Source: Rhodocollybia butyracea (Eukaryota > Basidiomycota > Agaricomycetes > Agaricales > Omphalotaceae). From it: a stretch of 64,000 bases of DNA. The notes under the pieces are model-generated. The model saw only the letters and a list, made by a program, of their open reading frames with translations, was not told where the DNA came from and did no database searches. Made by a program: the position numbers and the translations under genes. Shown piece by piece: positions 22,381 through 33,419 of this stretch (its first letter is position 1; each line of letters starts with the position of its first letter). The stretch lies in assembly GCA_015501585.1 (NCBI GenBank), contig JADNRY010000018.1:124001-188000 (forward strand), read 5' to 3'.

Positions 22381-24171
22381 CTATGCTATCGCAAGGAGGT
22401 TCTTGTTTCGAATGAACCGTGCCACGCACAACAGAAGTGCCCCAACAAGTGACATAATCCCCTGTGGTATTTTTCAGTAATTGCGAAGGCTAGAAGAGCC
22501 CTTAGAGTACTAACAGAAAACAGAATCAGCCTTTGAAAATTCGGTTTTGTCTGGTCTTCGATAAACAAGCCTGATATTGGAGTTCCTGCAAGGGTTGCTG
22601 AAGCCATAAAGGCATAAGTACCCCCCATTCTTGCCCCGATTCGTTCGATGGGAGATATTTCCGCCACACAGGCCTACATATGATGGGTTTCTCCATTGCT
22701 ATATACTTAGATAAATAACTTACTGGAGTGACAGAAAAGAATGGACCAGAGGCCAGTCCGTATAGAGCGGCGAATGCTATCAAGTTTGCTTGTTCGAACG
22801 AGGTGTACCACAGGGCTAGAATTAGAATCGTCGATAAGATTGTGGATACACATAGGATGTTGAACCTGGCAGTCACAGAAACTCAGTGTAATGGAGTTGG
22901 ATGTTTAGGCAGGCACCATAGACAGAGCACATACCTCCCCACCCTGGTAGCAATAAGCCCAGGAGTGACCCGCCCAACAATCGACGTTGCACACAGAATT
23001 GGGAGATAATATCCGTTGACACTGGAATTGGGATTGGAAATCTCGGCACTCAATCCAACGTAGCTGTATAAGGGCCAAGGTGAGCGAATTTCGATTAAGA
23101 ATGATGAGCTAGATAGTTGCACACAAGAACGGGTTAAACACCGCAAAAACACAGAACCAGCATCCCAATGCGAGAAACGTGTAACATGGGTCTTTAAACG
23201 CGGCAAAATCGAATAAGGCAGAGGCAGAGGTGGGGAAAGGTTTGGACGGCCTGCGCTGCTTGATCGTTACTGCTCCAATTGTGAAACACGTGAGCGTAAT
23301 GAAAGCAAAAATCCGAATTGTCCAGCCTGGGAAACGCGATGAAGATAGAAACTTAATGAATGGCTCAAAACTACGCTTACCAAACCCTATTTTGGGGACT
23401 AGTTTTGCTATCATTATCGGGAATATGACCCCTCCCACACTAGCACCGGCCGTGAGGCATCCTACAGCATATGGTAATTTGCCCTTGAACCAATGAGCCA
23501 TAAGACCCAACAAAGGGAAAAAGCTAGTACAATTCGTGTGAGTAGGATTTGACTTTCGCATTTTCGGCTAACCTGATCCCCGCACCGAGACTGAAGAGTA
23601 CAGATTGTGAAAGAAATTGTTGGTAGACTTTCTCGGGCTTTGTGATGCTCAACATGAAGAGCGAAAAGATGGTCATAACACCACTTAGAGGAATAAGATA
23701 TCGTGGGCCTATCGCGTCGAAAACAGCGCCCGCTGTTCCTGCAACTACAAGAAAACGATTTAGAAAAACCCAAAGCGCCACGGGAGGTATACGTTATACG
23801 TACAAATGTACAGCAGAAAGACTTGTAGAGCCCCAACCATATCGATAACAGTTGCAGAGTAACTCTTAAGGTAAATTTCATCATAAAAGTCGGCAAAGGC
23901 GCCAAAAGCATTGACGAAACTAAACAATCGTTCAGTTTTGGGTATGACCAGCAAGCACTAGTGACATTCCTCACCCAAATGTGCTCATTGAAATTAATGT
24001 AGCTCCAAGAACTGTTCCCCAGGCATCCCAGCCTCCATCTGTAGGACCGTACGTATTGGATGTCGCTTGTGGCTTTCCAGCTTCAACGTCCAATTTGGCT
24101 GCCAGGGGAGGATCTGCAGGAACCTTCTCAAGGTCGTTGACGGCTGGATCGCTCCCTGATGAACGTGACAT
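22381..24171 (-). CDS. MFS transporter, monocarboxylate-transporter-like, copy 3
   Basis: Multi-exon MFS gene starting at the ATG at 24171 (MSRSSGSDPAVND) and ending at TAG 22381-22383. Blocks in order: DGGWDAWGTVLGAT, VNAFGAFADFYDEIYLKSYS, GALWVFLNRFLVVAGTAGAV, LMAHWFKGKLPYAVGC, IKQRRPSKPFPT, SYVGLSAEISNPNSSVNGYY and FEQANLIAFAALYGLASGPF. The last blocks are ISPIERIGARMGGTYAFMAS and, after an intron of about 54 nt, GIMSLVGALLLCVARFIRNK. This is the MCT-like branch of the major facilitator superfamily, a plasma-membrane or vacuolar solute carrier of unknown substrate. Copy 2 is its nearest relative, and similarity continues into the 3' flanks. The neighbouring laccase has lent its 3' flank to this locus by duplication. 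Confidence 0.82.
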
Positions 24172-24478
24172 GATGAACGCAGAAAGAAGCAAACGTGGTA
24201 CTTGCGTGGTATTATAAGCATCTTTTAAGCAACCTATTTATGTCAGCAATGGGAAAAGGAACCGGAAAAGGAACATAAAGTTCAAATATTGAACAGGTAG
24301 GTACATAGTTTTTCCGAGTCACTGGTTGCAAGCCTCATTGGCTGGATCACAGTGCATGGGTACTCTTGAACTTCTGGAGATAAGTAGCTTATTGATCGTT
24401 CAAATCGCTTGATATCCTCCCATCCCCTACTACGTTGACGACGAGTCGGCTTATTATTACTCTATTTAATTACTGTTT

Positions 24479-24938
24479 AACATGAGCTCACGCGGTTCTC
24501 AATGCTTTCCATATAGCTTTATACGACGCTAGGCTATGAATACGGTGTCCAGGCATTTGATAGACTTTTAAAATATAGATATGCTCATGAGAATGGGGGG
24601 CATCGAAAACAATTAAAGTAGAACGACAAGCTTGACTTTCGAGATTTGGCGCTCAATGATTGTGACCACAGTAGAGCTCGGCGTGGAAAGATAAAGAACC
24701 ATGTTTCCTTGTTTCTTGAAATCGATCATAAGTAGAGGTAAGATATCCTGCTCCAGGATAAAGTACTATAATTCATCATAATCTACTAAGGAGATTCAGC
24801 AAGTTCGAATAAATACAGAAAGTCCGAGTCTAGTCTGAGTCCAGTTGTATGTATAAACGTATAGGAAATCTTCTAGTAAAAACCCAGAAATTATTAAAGC
24901 AAAAGTTATTAGCTTAAGGTAGCATATCAATTTAAGTA
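24479..24938. repeat. 3' flank of the laccase gene (proximal copy of the duplication)
   Basis: Counterpart of 21532-22256, with gaps. It lies immediately downstream of the laccase coding region, whose stop is at 24932-24934, and includes the last few coding bases. Confidence 0.75.
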
Positions 24939-27900
24939 GTGGGGCCTCCTCCTCCACCGAGTTGAGCAGGAGTCAAGGCATCGTAGATGGGGCAAAGGTT
25001 GCTCCAGTCCTCTGTGAAGTGCAAGTATTCAGTGTCAAATGATATAATTAGGTACAGGGAAGAATCATACCAGGTACAGGGTTCGCTGAAGCGACATCTG
25101 GAATGTCTTCTGCGAAGACAATGGCGAAGCCACTAAAGCACGATCATGATAAGGTCAGAAGCTATTCCCGTAATTATGGATGAGACTCACGCTTCCAAAT
25201 GCCAATCGATGTGGCTATGAACATAATATTATATCAGTCCAGAGTCCACCCCCTTCAGTATCACAGCACGTACCAATGTAAGAACCCTTGAAACGCAACA
25301 AAAAGATATGGGTCAGTATATATTGAGGGCGAGTGATGTTTTACACCTACAAGGACCAGCGTTGTCCGTAGTAAACCTAATAGTGACATTGTCGATCGGG
25401 GAGCCATTTCCGGTAGAGACAACATCTCGGCGGGGAGGATTCACGTAGTTGTAATCGGCAGTACCAGCAGATCGGATAATATCGAAAGTGTGCTGTGAGG
25501 TAAATCGTTAGTTCGCGCATTTTGTATTGCTATGATAACATACTCCGTGAAGATGGAAGGGATGCTATAAGGGAAAATGGTCGTAAGCGAATGTTCGAGG
25601 AGTTCAAATTTTATTTCAATCTGCTTACCGGTCCACCAATACCAGCGACAGTAGCCGCGTTGAAGCTCAACTGGATAGTCGAGTTCAAGGGAAGCCCATA
25701 AACCGAACCCGAAGGAAGGAGAGACGCAGCAGATGTTGTTCCACTGAGAATTTGAAGCAGGACCGGCACGGTAGGAGGAACGAATGTAGCACCGTTAATG
25801 GTGAAATGCGGCGCGGCCTATTAGGAAAACAACAGAACTTATATTAGCGAAACAATCCAGAGGAAGAGTATGAAAAGGGGGACTGACGAATCCCAAGTTG
25901 AGGACAATGTCGACATCCACGCCATCGGGGGTAGGTAAACCGGGCTAAACATCAAGATAATCCATGTAAGTAGGCACATTATTTACTGTAGAGGGTCTTA
26001 CTGCTCCGGGGTTGACAAGAGGCTGTTAATCGACCTTATTCAGCACAAGCCAAAGATCAAATTATGGATCGAACTTACGCTAAGACTGGTTTCTGCTAAA
26101 AGATTGTCTGCCGCAGAGGTAGTTGTAGGCTCAGCCACAGGTGCGCCGTCATAGCGGAGAATGGCACTGTTTATTCCTCCAACGAAGCCGCTCTTTCCGG
26201 TTGAAGGGTTCGCGCGGACCCCTATAGCAGTATGATTAGACGGAGAAAACGGCGAGAAGAAATATGAGATTTCGTGCTCACAGTAATTATCCACAGTTTG
26301 GTTGGCGGTAAGCTACAGTACGTGAGTACCGATTCAATGACATAGTAACGTCGTGCATTTTGGTGGAGGGTACTTACCACGAAGGAGTATCGTTGGGCTG
26401 TTGATCAAAATCAGAACCTGGTCTTCAAAATCCGAAAAATGATAGTTAAACGCACCAGCAAAAATTTGAACAGAATCCACTGGAACGGATTGGGTCTCAA
26501 CACCATCAGCCTCAATGATCTGTTTTTTGTCTCGTTAAAATTGGAGAGTCACGGCGTTACTTTGTTCAAGCCATACCGAAAATGTATGTCCGTCAATTGA
26601 GAACACGAAGTTGGCTACAGGGCAAAGCATGATGACTTGTAAGCGCCCCTTGTACTTAGGATGAGCGCAAAAGTTTCACATACGATCGCAGGATATCGAG
26701 ATCAAACGGAAGCGGTATCTTGTATAATGTCAGTTACTGAAAAGCGACTCGGAGGATATTATTAGAGCTTACCGTTTGTTCTGTGTAACACTAATTACGG
26801 CCAGCGGAGCATCGGCTGGACCAGACGTTGAGCGTCCTGGTTATGTTCATGTTCGAGTTAGCTGTATAGGAGTTAGAGCGACCTGGGATTTACTTACCTA
26901 GACCGTTAATTATCGTAGCATCTGGTACTCTGAAAACAAGAATTAGCCGAGGAAATAGATGTGGATACATAGCTACTTACGCAACACCACGAATAAGGGT
27001 CGCAGGAGTGTCTAAGAGAAGCTGAGAACCGAGCAGTGGTGGAGTAATAACAGAATCACAACTTACGGTATCTATAGGCGAATGATTTCAGGATATGTGG
27101 AAAAGAGTGAAGGAGGAAATATGAATACGTACAAGTCTGCAAGCGTAATGATCGTGGATTCTGGACAAATGAAGCCGGGTATTAGTAGCAGTTCACTTTG
27201 AAAGAAAACCACTGCCAGATACTAACCATCGTCGATGTCGTAAAGGCTAGCCAAAGGATCGTTAGGATCATATACAACTATAGGTCCACGCAACCCATCG
27301 CAATATTGAGTTGCCAGATGCGAGTGGTACCTAGAATAGATAGTTGCGAGTCAGTCGCGAGGTCAGTTATCCACTGAACGATTGCTGAACGACCGGTTAC
27401 TCACCAGAAAGTCCCAGCCTGATCGGGAACATTAAAGTTGTACAAAAAGCTATTGTTTTGAGCGATAGGGCACTGGTTAATAAATGATCTGTACAGCGCT
27501 GTCATAAGTGCGAGCAAACGCAAGAAAAGATGTCACTACACTTACGGTCTATTAGGAAAAACAGTGCATGTCAATATTATGTAACGCCAAAGTGGAGTAT
27601 AGTTAATATCCTTACCCGTCGGCCCAATTCGTTCCCTAGACAGACGGAGAGACAGGATCAGTTAGGGTCAACAAAAAAAGTTGCCGACCTTTGAAAACTC
27701 ACTTTTTGGAAAAATCCATGCCAATGCTAATTGTGCAAGAACGAGAATGAGAACATGAAAGGGAGTAGTACGAGGATAGGGATATACGAACGATGGAAGT
27801 ACTCAGAAGCATAGTATCGTTCGTAAGCTCGTTGATTACATTAATCTGGAAGTTGTCGCCCTGCGGAACGAGTGTAAGTGATAGGTGATAGTGGTTAACA

Positions 27901-28096
27901 CCACGCTTAGAAGCTCGCAAACCTTGTTGCCCGTGATGAGAGGACCAGGAAAAGTGCCTTCAGCTACAACATAAGAACGGTTGTATCCATCAGGCTGGAG
28001 GAAGGCATTGACGATGTGCAGATCGGTGACGGGACCAATTGCGGCGAGAGTGCCACTGAGTGGCGCAAGAAGGAGAAGAGCAGCTACGGAGAGCAT
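24932..28096 (-). CDS. Laccase (multicopper oxidase, secreted)
   Basis: Secreted laccase in roughly 20 small exons, from the ATG at 28096 (signal peptide [18 protein letters not shown]) to TAA at 24932. All four copper signatures appear after splicing: [45 protein letters not shown] and [14 protein letters not shown]. The residue ten after the L4 cysteine is Phe, as in high-redox-potential laccases. The enzyme oxidises phenols with one electron and reduces oxygen to water outside the cell, acting on lignin-like material or pigments. Two exons are extremely short: 3 nt (27546-27548) gives the Pro of ADGPSF, and 5 nt (27067-27071) is needed to keep frame in LADLYHT. The Trp usual before YHT is Leu here. 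The C-terminus is [19 protein letters not shown]. Confidence 0.93.
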
Positions 28097-29743
28097 TGTC
28101 CGGGCTGATCGAGAACAGCTGACCAGTGAGGATGGGATGGGCTTGAACTTGGGTTTGGGCAGGGGAGTCCCGCTTAAATAGCGCAAAACGAAAAGACAGG
28201 GATATCGACAATACGACAGTTTGATTGAATGTTGAATTCAGTTTAGCGATACCAATACAACTACTTAATGAGGTTGCCAAGACGGGGAATTAAGAGCGGA
28301 TTTTTATTCAGATTTAAATCTTGGAAAGACGCATGAGTCGCAGGACCTCGATACGCACACGCAAAGCAGAGCCAAGAAAAACGAGTCATCTTGCTTACTT
28401 GCTGTGATGGCTGCTCCTGAAGCAGGAATTGGGACTTGCGCATGCGGCTCGACAGTCTAGAAGGTAGAGTAGGGAAGGAAGGAAGGGAGGAAGAGATACC
28501 ACAAACACAAGAAAGTGAGACGAATCTAAGATACTTGGACGGGTAAAAGCACCGACGCATAGTCTTCAGCGCTTCAGCTCTTGTCATAGGTTTGACTCGC
28601 CAGTACGAGCAGTGCTCATACTCGTTTGAGGCTAACGGTGCCGAATAGTTATTTGTATTTTAAATGACAGATCCATCAAGTACGCATTTACGCGTGGAAG
28701 CTTTCTAGTCCAGTTATTGAAGGCTACTGAGTGCTATCGATTGCGAATGCAACAAGTTTGGCTTAGTTGGTATAGAAGAAGTCGTTTTTGAGGTCCAATC
28801 AATACACGAAGAACCTTACTGAACGTATGCTTAGATGTACACGTATTGCCTGATTCAATTTATTCCAACGATATCCGAAAATATCCGAAAATCCGAGCTC
28901 TACATATTATTTGACTCAATAATATTACTACCAAGTGAACTTTGGGGCATGCGCTACGTATGTATGCTGCTTGAGAGTTATTATTGCCCCACAGACTTTC
29001 GGAGTCCGTGCTGGAAGTGATTACGACTGAAGTGTTTAGTAAACTTAGCTACATGAGCCGCAGGCTCTCCGAGTCGGCGCTGAATCGTCATTACGAGGCG
29101 TACGGGTAAACTCGACTAGAGTACATGCGTATGCAGCGGCATTGAGAACTGGTCGTCCCGCACGCTCAGGCTCTTCAAGCCTGCGCTGAATCATCGCTTT
29201 CCCACCAAATTAACGTCGACTTGGCCTTATTTGGCTTGCAACGGGTAGAGTAATATGGATGCATAAAGATACATAACCATCCATCTCCCGAAAGCAGGTA
29301 CGGTATTATCGAACTGAAATGCTCAAGGAACAGCTCTCTTGAATAATTATTCGGACCTGTCCCCCCAACCGACAGTCGGGGGAGGCTCTGGTTAGAGCGG
29401 GATTAGAGACAATGTAGTGTAACGACAGCAGAGCTTATCCTCTACTCACGGGCATCAAGGTGAAACAGAGTTAGCTGGTCTAATCCATCCATGAGACGTA
29501 TATGGAAAGCCAACAATCTTAACTGATCTTAATCTCCTCGCACAGTGCGAGGTTTAAGGTCTTGTAGGACCTAACTGGTAAAACCCAATTCAGCATACGA
29601 GAATGATGAATCAATACAAGCTGGATCGACACAATAGATCTACACCAATTCAAGTCAAGATTTGAGAAGAACGACAGAAAGTCCATCCGCACAGCCGTGA
29701 AATAGAATATCGCATACGTCGACTGTATCCCGTCTTGAGCGCA
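28097..29743. other. Intergenic, no gene recognised
   Basis: Laccase promoter on the left, then about 1.4 kb without a supported gene. The frame at 28261-28587 has no domain. The dyads near 29367-29385 (CCGACAGTCGG) and 29525-29545 (CTCGCACAGTGCGAG) are too short to interpret. Confidence 0.45.
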
Positions 29744-30105
29744 TACGGTGCCCGACCAGGCTCAGGCCGGATTTCGTTAGCTTCCATTGATTCAACTATT
29801 GTAAGTGTCATATAAGTTTCGTAAAGCTCTCGGCACTTAGTATATGTCTATTTTGGGCCATCACTTACCTTCGATGGACCGTGGCCAGTGTACTATACCA
29901 CTCCCTTTGTATCCTTTAATAGCAATAAAGCCTTCTATTTGAGACTGGGGTAGAGTAGCGAGTGCACTGTGAAAGACGGCGAAGATTTCAATACATTTAG
30001 AGGCACAGTGCCGGTGGCAAGTCACGGCCCTGCGCGCTAAATTATCTACGGTCAAAGACTTTTCGGTTTGACCGTAGATAATTTAGCGCGCAAGGCCGGC
30101 AGCAC
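29744..30105 (+). repeat. Left inverted arm with 25-bp hairpin
   Basis: Matches the right arm with a few substitutions (for example CAACTATTGTAAGTGTC here against CAACTGTTGTAACTGTC). The inner part holds a perfect 25-bp stem: 30032-30056 pairs with 30067-30091 around a 10-nt loop. A third partial copy of the stem word GACCGTAGATAATT lies just inside at 30124-30137. Confidence 0.9.
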
Positions 30106-30372
30106 AAGCTGAAAAGTCTTTTGACCGTAGATAATTGATGTCAGGTGATCCAATATAGTGCACAGCTTCTTACCTATGGCCAAAGCTAGAAATCTCTGTC
30201 GGTGATTCAATACAGTTAGTGTAGGGAATGAGCGAAGTTTTGAAATGAAATCCAACCTGGATTCAGTTGGCAACCGTAGCTGCATGTGTGTAGGTTGTGC
30301 ATTGCCTCATGCTGTTCTCTAATTATAAATTTAACTATTCTTAACCTTCACGAGGCTTTGCGCAGTAGTTTC

Positions 30373-30510
30373 GGTAGTTTCGGGTCAACGTTTGCTTTAT
30401 CCTTTGCCTTGCCTTGCCTCATTCTGTTTTCTAATTTTAGTAGTTTTGGGTCAACGTTTGCTCTATCCTTTGCCTTGCCTTGCCTCATTCTGTTTCTAAT
30501 TTTAACTCTA
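30373..30510 (+). repeat. Two tandem ~66-bp repeats
   Basis: GGGTCAACGTTTGC begins at 30382 and again at 30448. The following pyrimidine-rich text (CCTTTGCCTTGCCTTGCCTC) is repeated too. They lie between the left arm and the kinase promoter. Confidence 0.7.
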
Positions 30511-30780
30511 GCTATTCTTAAAAATCGTGAGGCCTAATGCACCCACCACGATGTAGTACACATTTAATGTCACTTACCTACTACCTTTGCCTTTGGGCTA
30601 TGGCTGTGTGGTGAGGTGATAACCGACTTAATTATTGGCTGCAGAAATGACTCGAGGTGAGAAGGGTTGAGCTGACTGAGACAAACCCCAAGCGAACTCA
30701 CAGCAGACTCGAGACTGAGCACCAAACGAGTGAGATACCGGCCACGATCTCATCACTGATGCGTCGCTTGCAGAAATGAC

Positions 30781-30787
30781 TATAAAA
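30781..30787 (+). promoter_or_regulatory. TATA box of the alpha-kinase gene
   Basis: TATAAAA 56 bases before the ATG at 30843, at a distance common in fungal promoters. Confidence 0.45.
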
Positions 30788-30842
30788 CCTCTATCCAAAT
30801 TGCACATCGTCTGTACTTTTCACTCTTTACTTGTTCTTATTT

Positions 30843-33213
30843 ATGCCTTTCTGCCCTACTTGCTCCCAGGAATACACAGGTCTTGCTGTAAGCACAAACT
30901 GTGCAAAGTGCTGTGCGATATTGGCAAATCCAAAGATTACTGACGTTGAGAGAAAGAAAATTTTGGTATGTTATATCCTTTGACTCTGTTTGATGTACTC
31001 ACTTCTTTGAAGAACACCCCCGCTTGTACTCATTGTAGTGCATATTATGCGATGTTGAGCCAAGACCTATGTGGGCCCTGCGCCAAGAGCACTGCGGTGA
31101 GCATGCAGTCTGACGGTGGTGAGTTCCAATTCCACGACGACACCCATAATATGATATTTATTTCTATAATGCTTCGATAGCCACATCTCCTTCAACGATT
31201 ACATCTACAGCTACGGTAATGCATCGTGCCAGGGCTTGGACCAGCGCGGCATCCAATCAGCGTCTGAACCTGAAAGCAAAGCAGAATAACGCTCTCAGCA
31301 AGGCTACTGAAATGATACAGGAAAAATCTAGTATGCGTAAACTCGGAAAGGCACAAGTACTGAAAGTCGAAATGTCTCTCTCATTCTCATTTCCTGACAA
31401 CAAGGAAGTCAAGGTATACCTCGAGTACCTATGCATACTGTTTTACTCACATAGATTAGGCAAATTTGCGTCCATACAGCAACATATTTGCGTCCACTTT
31501 AACAGTTACAGTGGTTTTCGATAAGTTGATTGAAGCCCTCAAAACCTCGTTCAATACCCATGCTCAATGCCAGAGCTTGCTACAAAATCATGCGAAGGGT
31601 AAATTTCGAAATGCGCATATTGATTGGGCTATGTATGTAGGCATTAACCTACACTGCTTTGCTACTGACGTACTTGCAGATCGAGTTTGACTTTCAACTC
31701 TTGTTCTGGAGCACACAAGAACTTGATTCCTATTAATGAGTTGAAGTGGGAGGAAAGCATCGAATCGCTATTCATGAGCCTGGAACACAAGGGAAGACTC
31801 TCGAAAGCAGATGTTGCGGAACGTAAATTTGCGCTGGAATGCTCTGTTCCTGTTATCCAACACGTAAGTATTAGCATAATTTTCATATATGCGATAAGTC
31901 ACTTAACCTACAAGCAGGAGGAGATACTTGACGAAGATGATACCAGTGATGATGACCCAGTACTTGTCTCAAGGGTAGCCTCACCGAGAACAGGTCAAAA
32001 GCGCAAATCCAAGATCAATGCTGGAAGTATGTACTTTCATTTTTTTGTCACATTTTGTTTGATATATTCTTGTTTTAGGTTCTCGTGCAGTAAAGCGTAA
32101 GACTTCCAGACCCAGTACATATTCAAGCTCGTGGAACAGGCAGGTCAGCACAGATCGTGTAATCCATGAGTTCGATCAACATACATTCAAGAAGACGACT
32201 TGTATTGCATCTGACGATGGTAATACCCGGATGGTACAGGAACCGGGGGAGTATACAATTGAAGTTGTGAAAAATTGGCGTCGTTACTCAAAAGATGGTG
32301 TTCCTAAAGGTGGTTATTTGGCAAAAGGATTTTATAAAACTGCAGTTTTGGTACGTACCGCACACATCTTTGCCTTATCTTTTCGTTTAATTTTTATGTT
32401 TGACTTCCAGGGGCGATACGAGAATAAGAACGTGGCAGTACTCCAGCTAATCTATGAGGGCTCCACAAGCAACTCGAACCGTGAATCCCTTCTGAATGAA
32501 TTCGAGCTTTTGATTCAAGCAGAAGGCTTTGCAAAAAGCTTCACGAAGCGAGCGAAAGATGCTGAATTGACAGTACCTGGTGTGTATAACAATGAATAGC
32601 ATGGTGTAAAAATTAATTGCCACTATATAGGTCTGAAGTACAATGTCGAAGGTGCATTTATCGGTACAGTAACATCCTATCTTTCTCCTGGTCCCCTACC
32701 ATTGGAGGATACCATACTGGATGATGAGCGCAGCCTTGTTCATGATACCTTTCTCGTCGTACCTCTGCTTCAAACCAAAGGGCTTTACAAGGAACGGAAA
32801 TTTTCTGGAAACAGTGAAACTGGGTGTAATGGAGATTTCGCAGGAAGGGTGGTTGATGCATTTGCACACCACATTGTGGAGCACACAAATGGTGAATGTA
32901 TGCTTGCTGATATTCAAGGTAGTTTTTAAATACTCGATGCGCTATCATTGCTAACGTTTCAATTTTTCAAGGCATTGTTGGCCCAGACAAGAAAATCACA
33001 CTCTTTGATCCCCAGGCTCACACGTAGGATGTGCTGTTCAAATCTGATTAAAACACTGACTTAGGTTTCCCCAGGAAAACCCAAACCTCTGGCGAATGGG
33101 ACAGCGGCATCTCTGAAATTCATAAATTCATCGAAGAACATAAGTGCAATGAATTCTGCAAACAGATGAACCTTCGAGATCTATCGAAACCATTTCCTCT
33201 CCGACCTTGGTAA
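30843..33213 (+). CDS. Zinc-finger / alpha-kinase (atypical protein kinase)
   Basis: Eleven exons (30843-30965, 31013-31118, 31181-31413, 31460-31632, 31680-31863, 31918-32026, 32079-32350, 32411-32579, 32631-32918, 32972-33023, 33075-33213) join to 616 codons, 615 residues. The N-terminus has two CxxC pairs (C4/C7, C20/C23) and two more (C46/C49, C61/C64), resembling zinc ribbons. A long Ser/Lys-rich middle follows. The C-terminal third (about 375-610) has the alpha-kinase pattern: GGYLAKGFYKTAVL, YNVEGAFIGTVTSYL, HTNGECMLADIQGIVGP, ITLFDPQAHT and SGEWDSG. The family phosphorylates Ser/Thr in helical substrates. At the expected ATP-binding lysine I read VAVLQL, with Leu where mushroom relatives, from memory, show Lys, so activity is uncertain. 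It is convergent with the integrase-core gene 206 bp away. Confidence 0.87.
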
Positions 33214-33419
33214 AATACCTTCTGCAGCTTCACATACTACACTCATTTAGCATACACTCTGACCAACTCTCCCCGCATTCGTTACTAGCTTTTGATACCC
33301 ACTTACTAATTAGTTTTCTCGTTTTTTCTTTGTTCTTTTACATATTGAATTAGCGTCTCAATGAATTAGTTACATGTGTGGCAACATAGCCTGAAATACG
33401 TCCCATACATTAGACATTG

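Noticed and set aside
28261..28587. 108-residue minus-strand frame upstream of the laccase
   Set aside because: No domain, and it lies where the laccase promoter is expected.
29861..30055. A 64-residue frame present identically in both inverted arms (also 35371-35565, plus strand)
   Set aside because: It begins inside the hairpin stem and has no domain. Its duplication is explained by the arms, so I treat it as repeat sequence, although a GTAAGT at its end looks like a splice donor.
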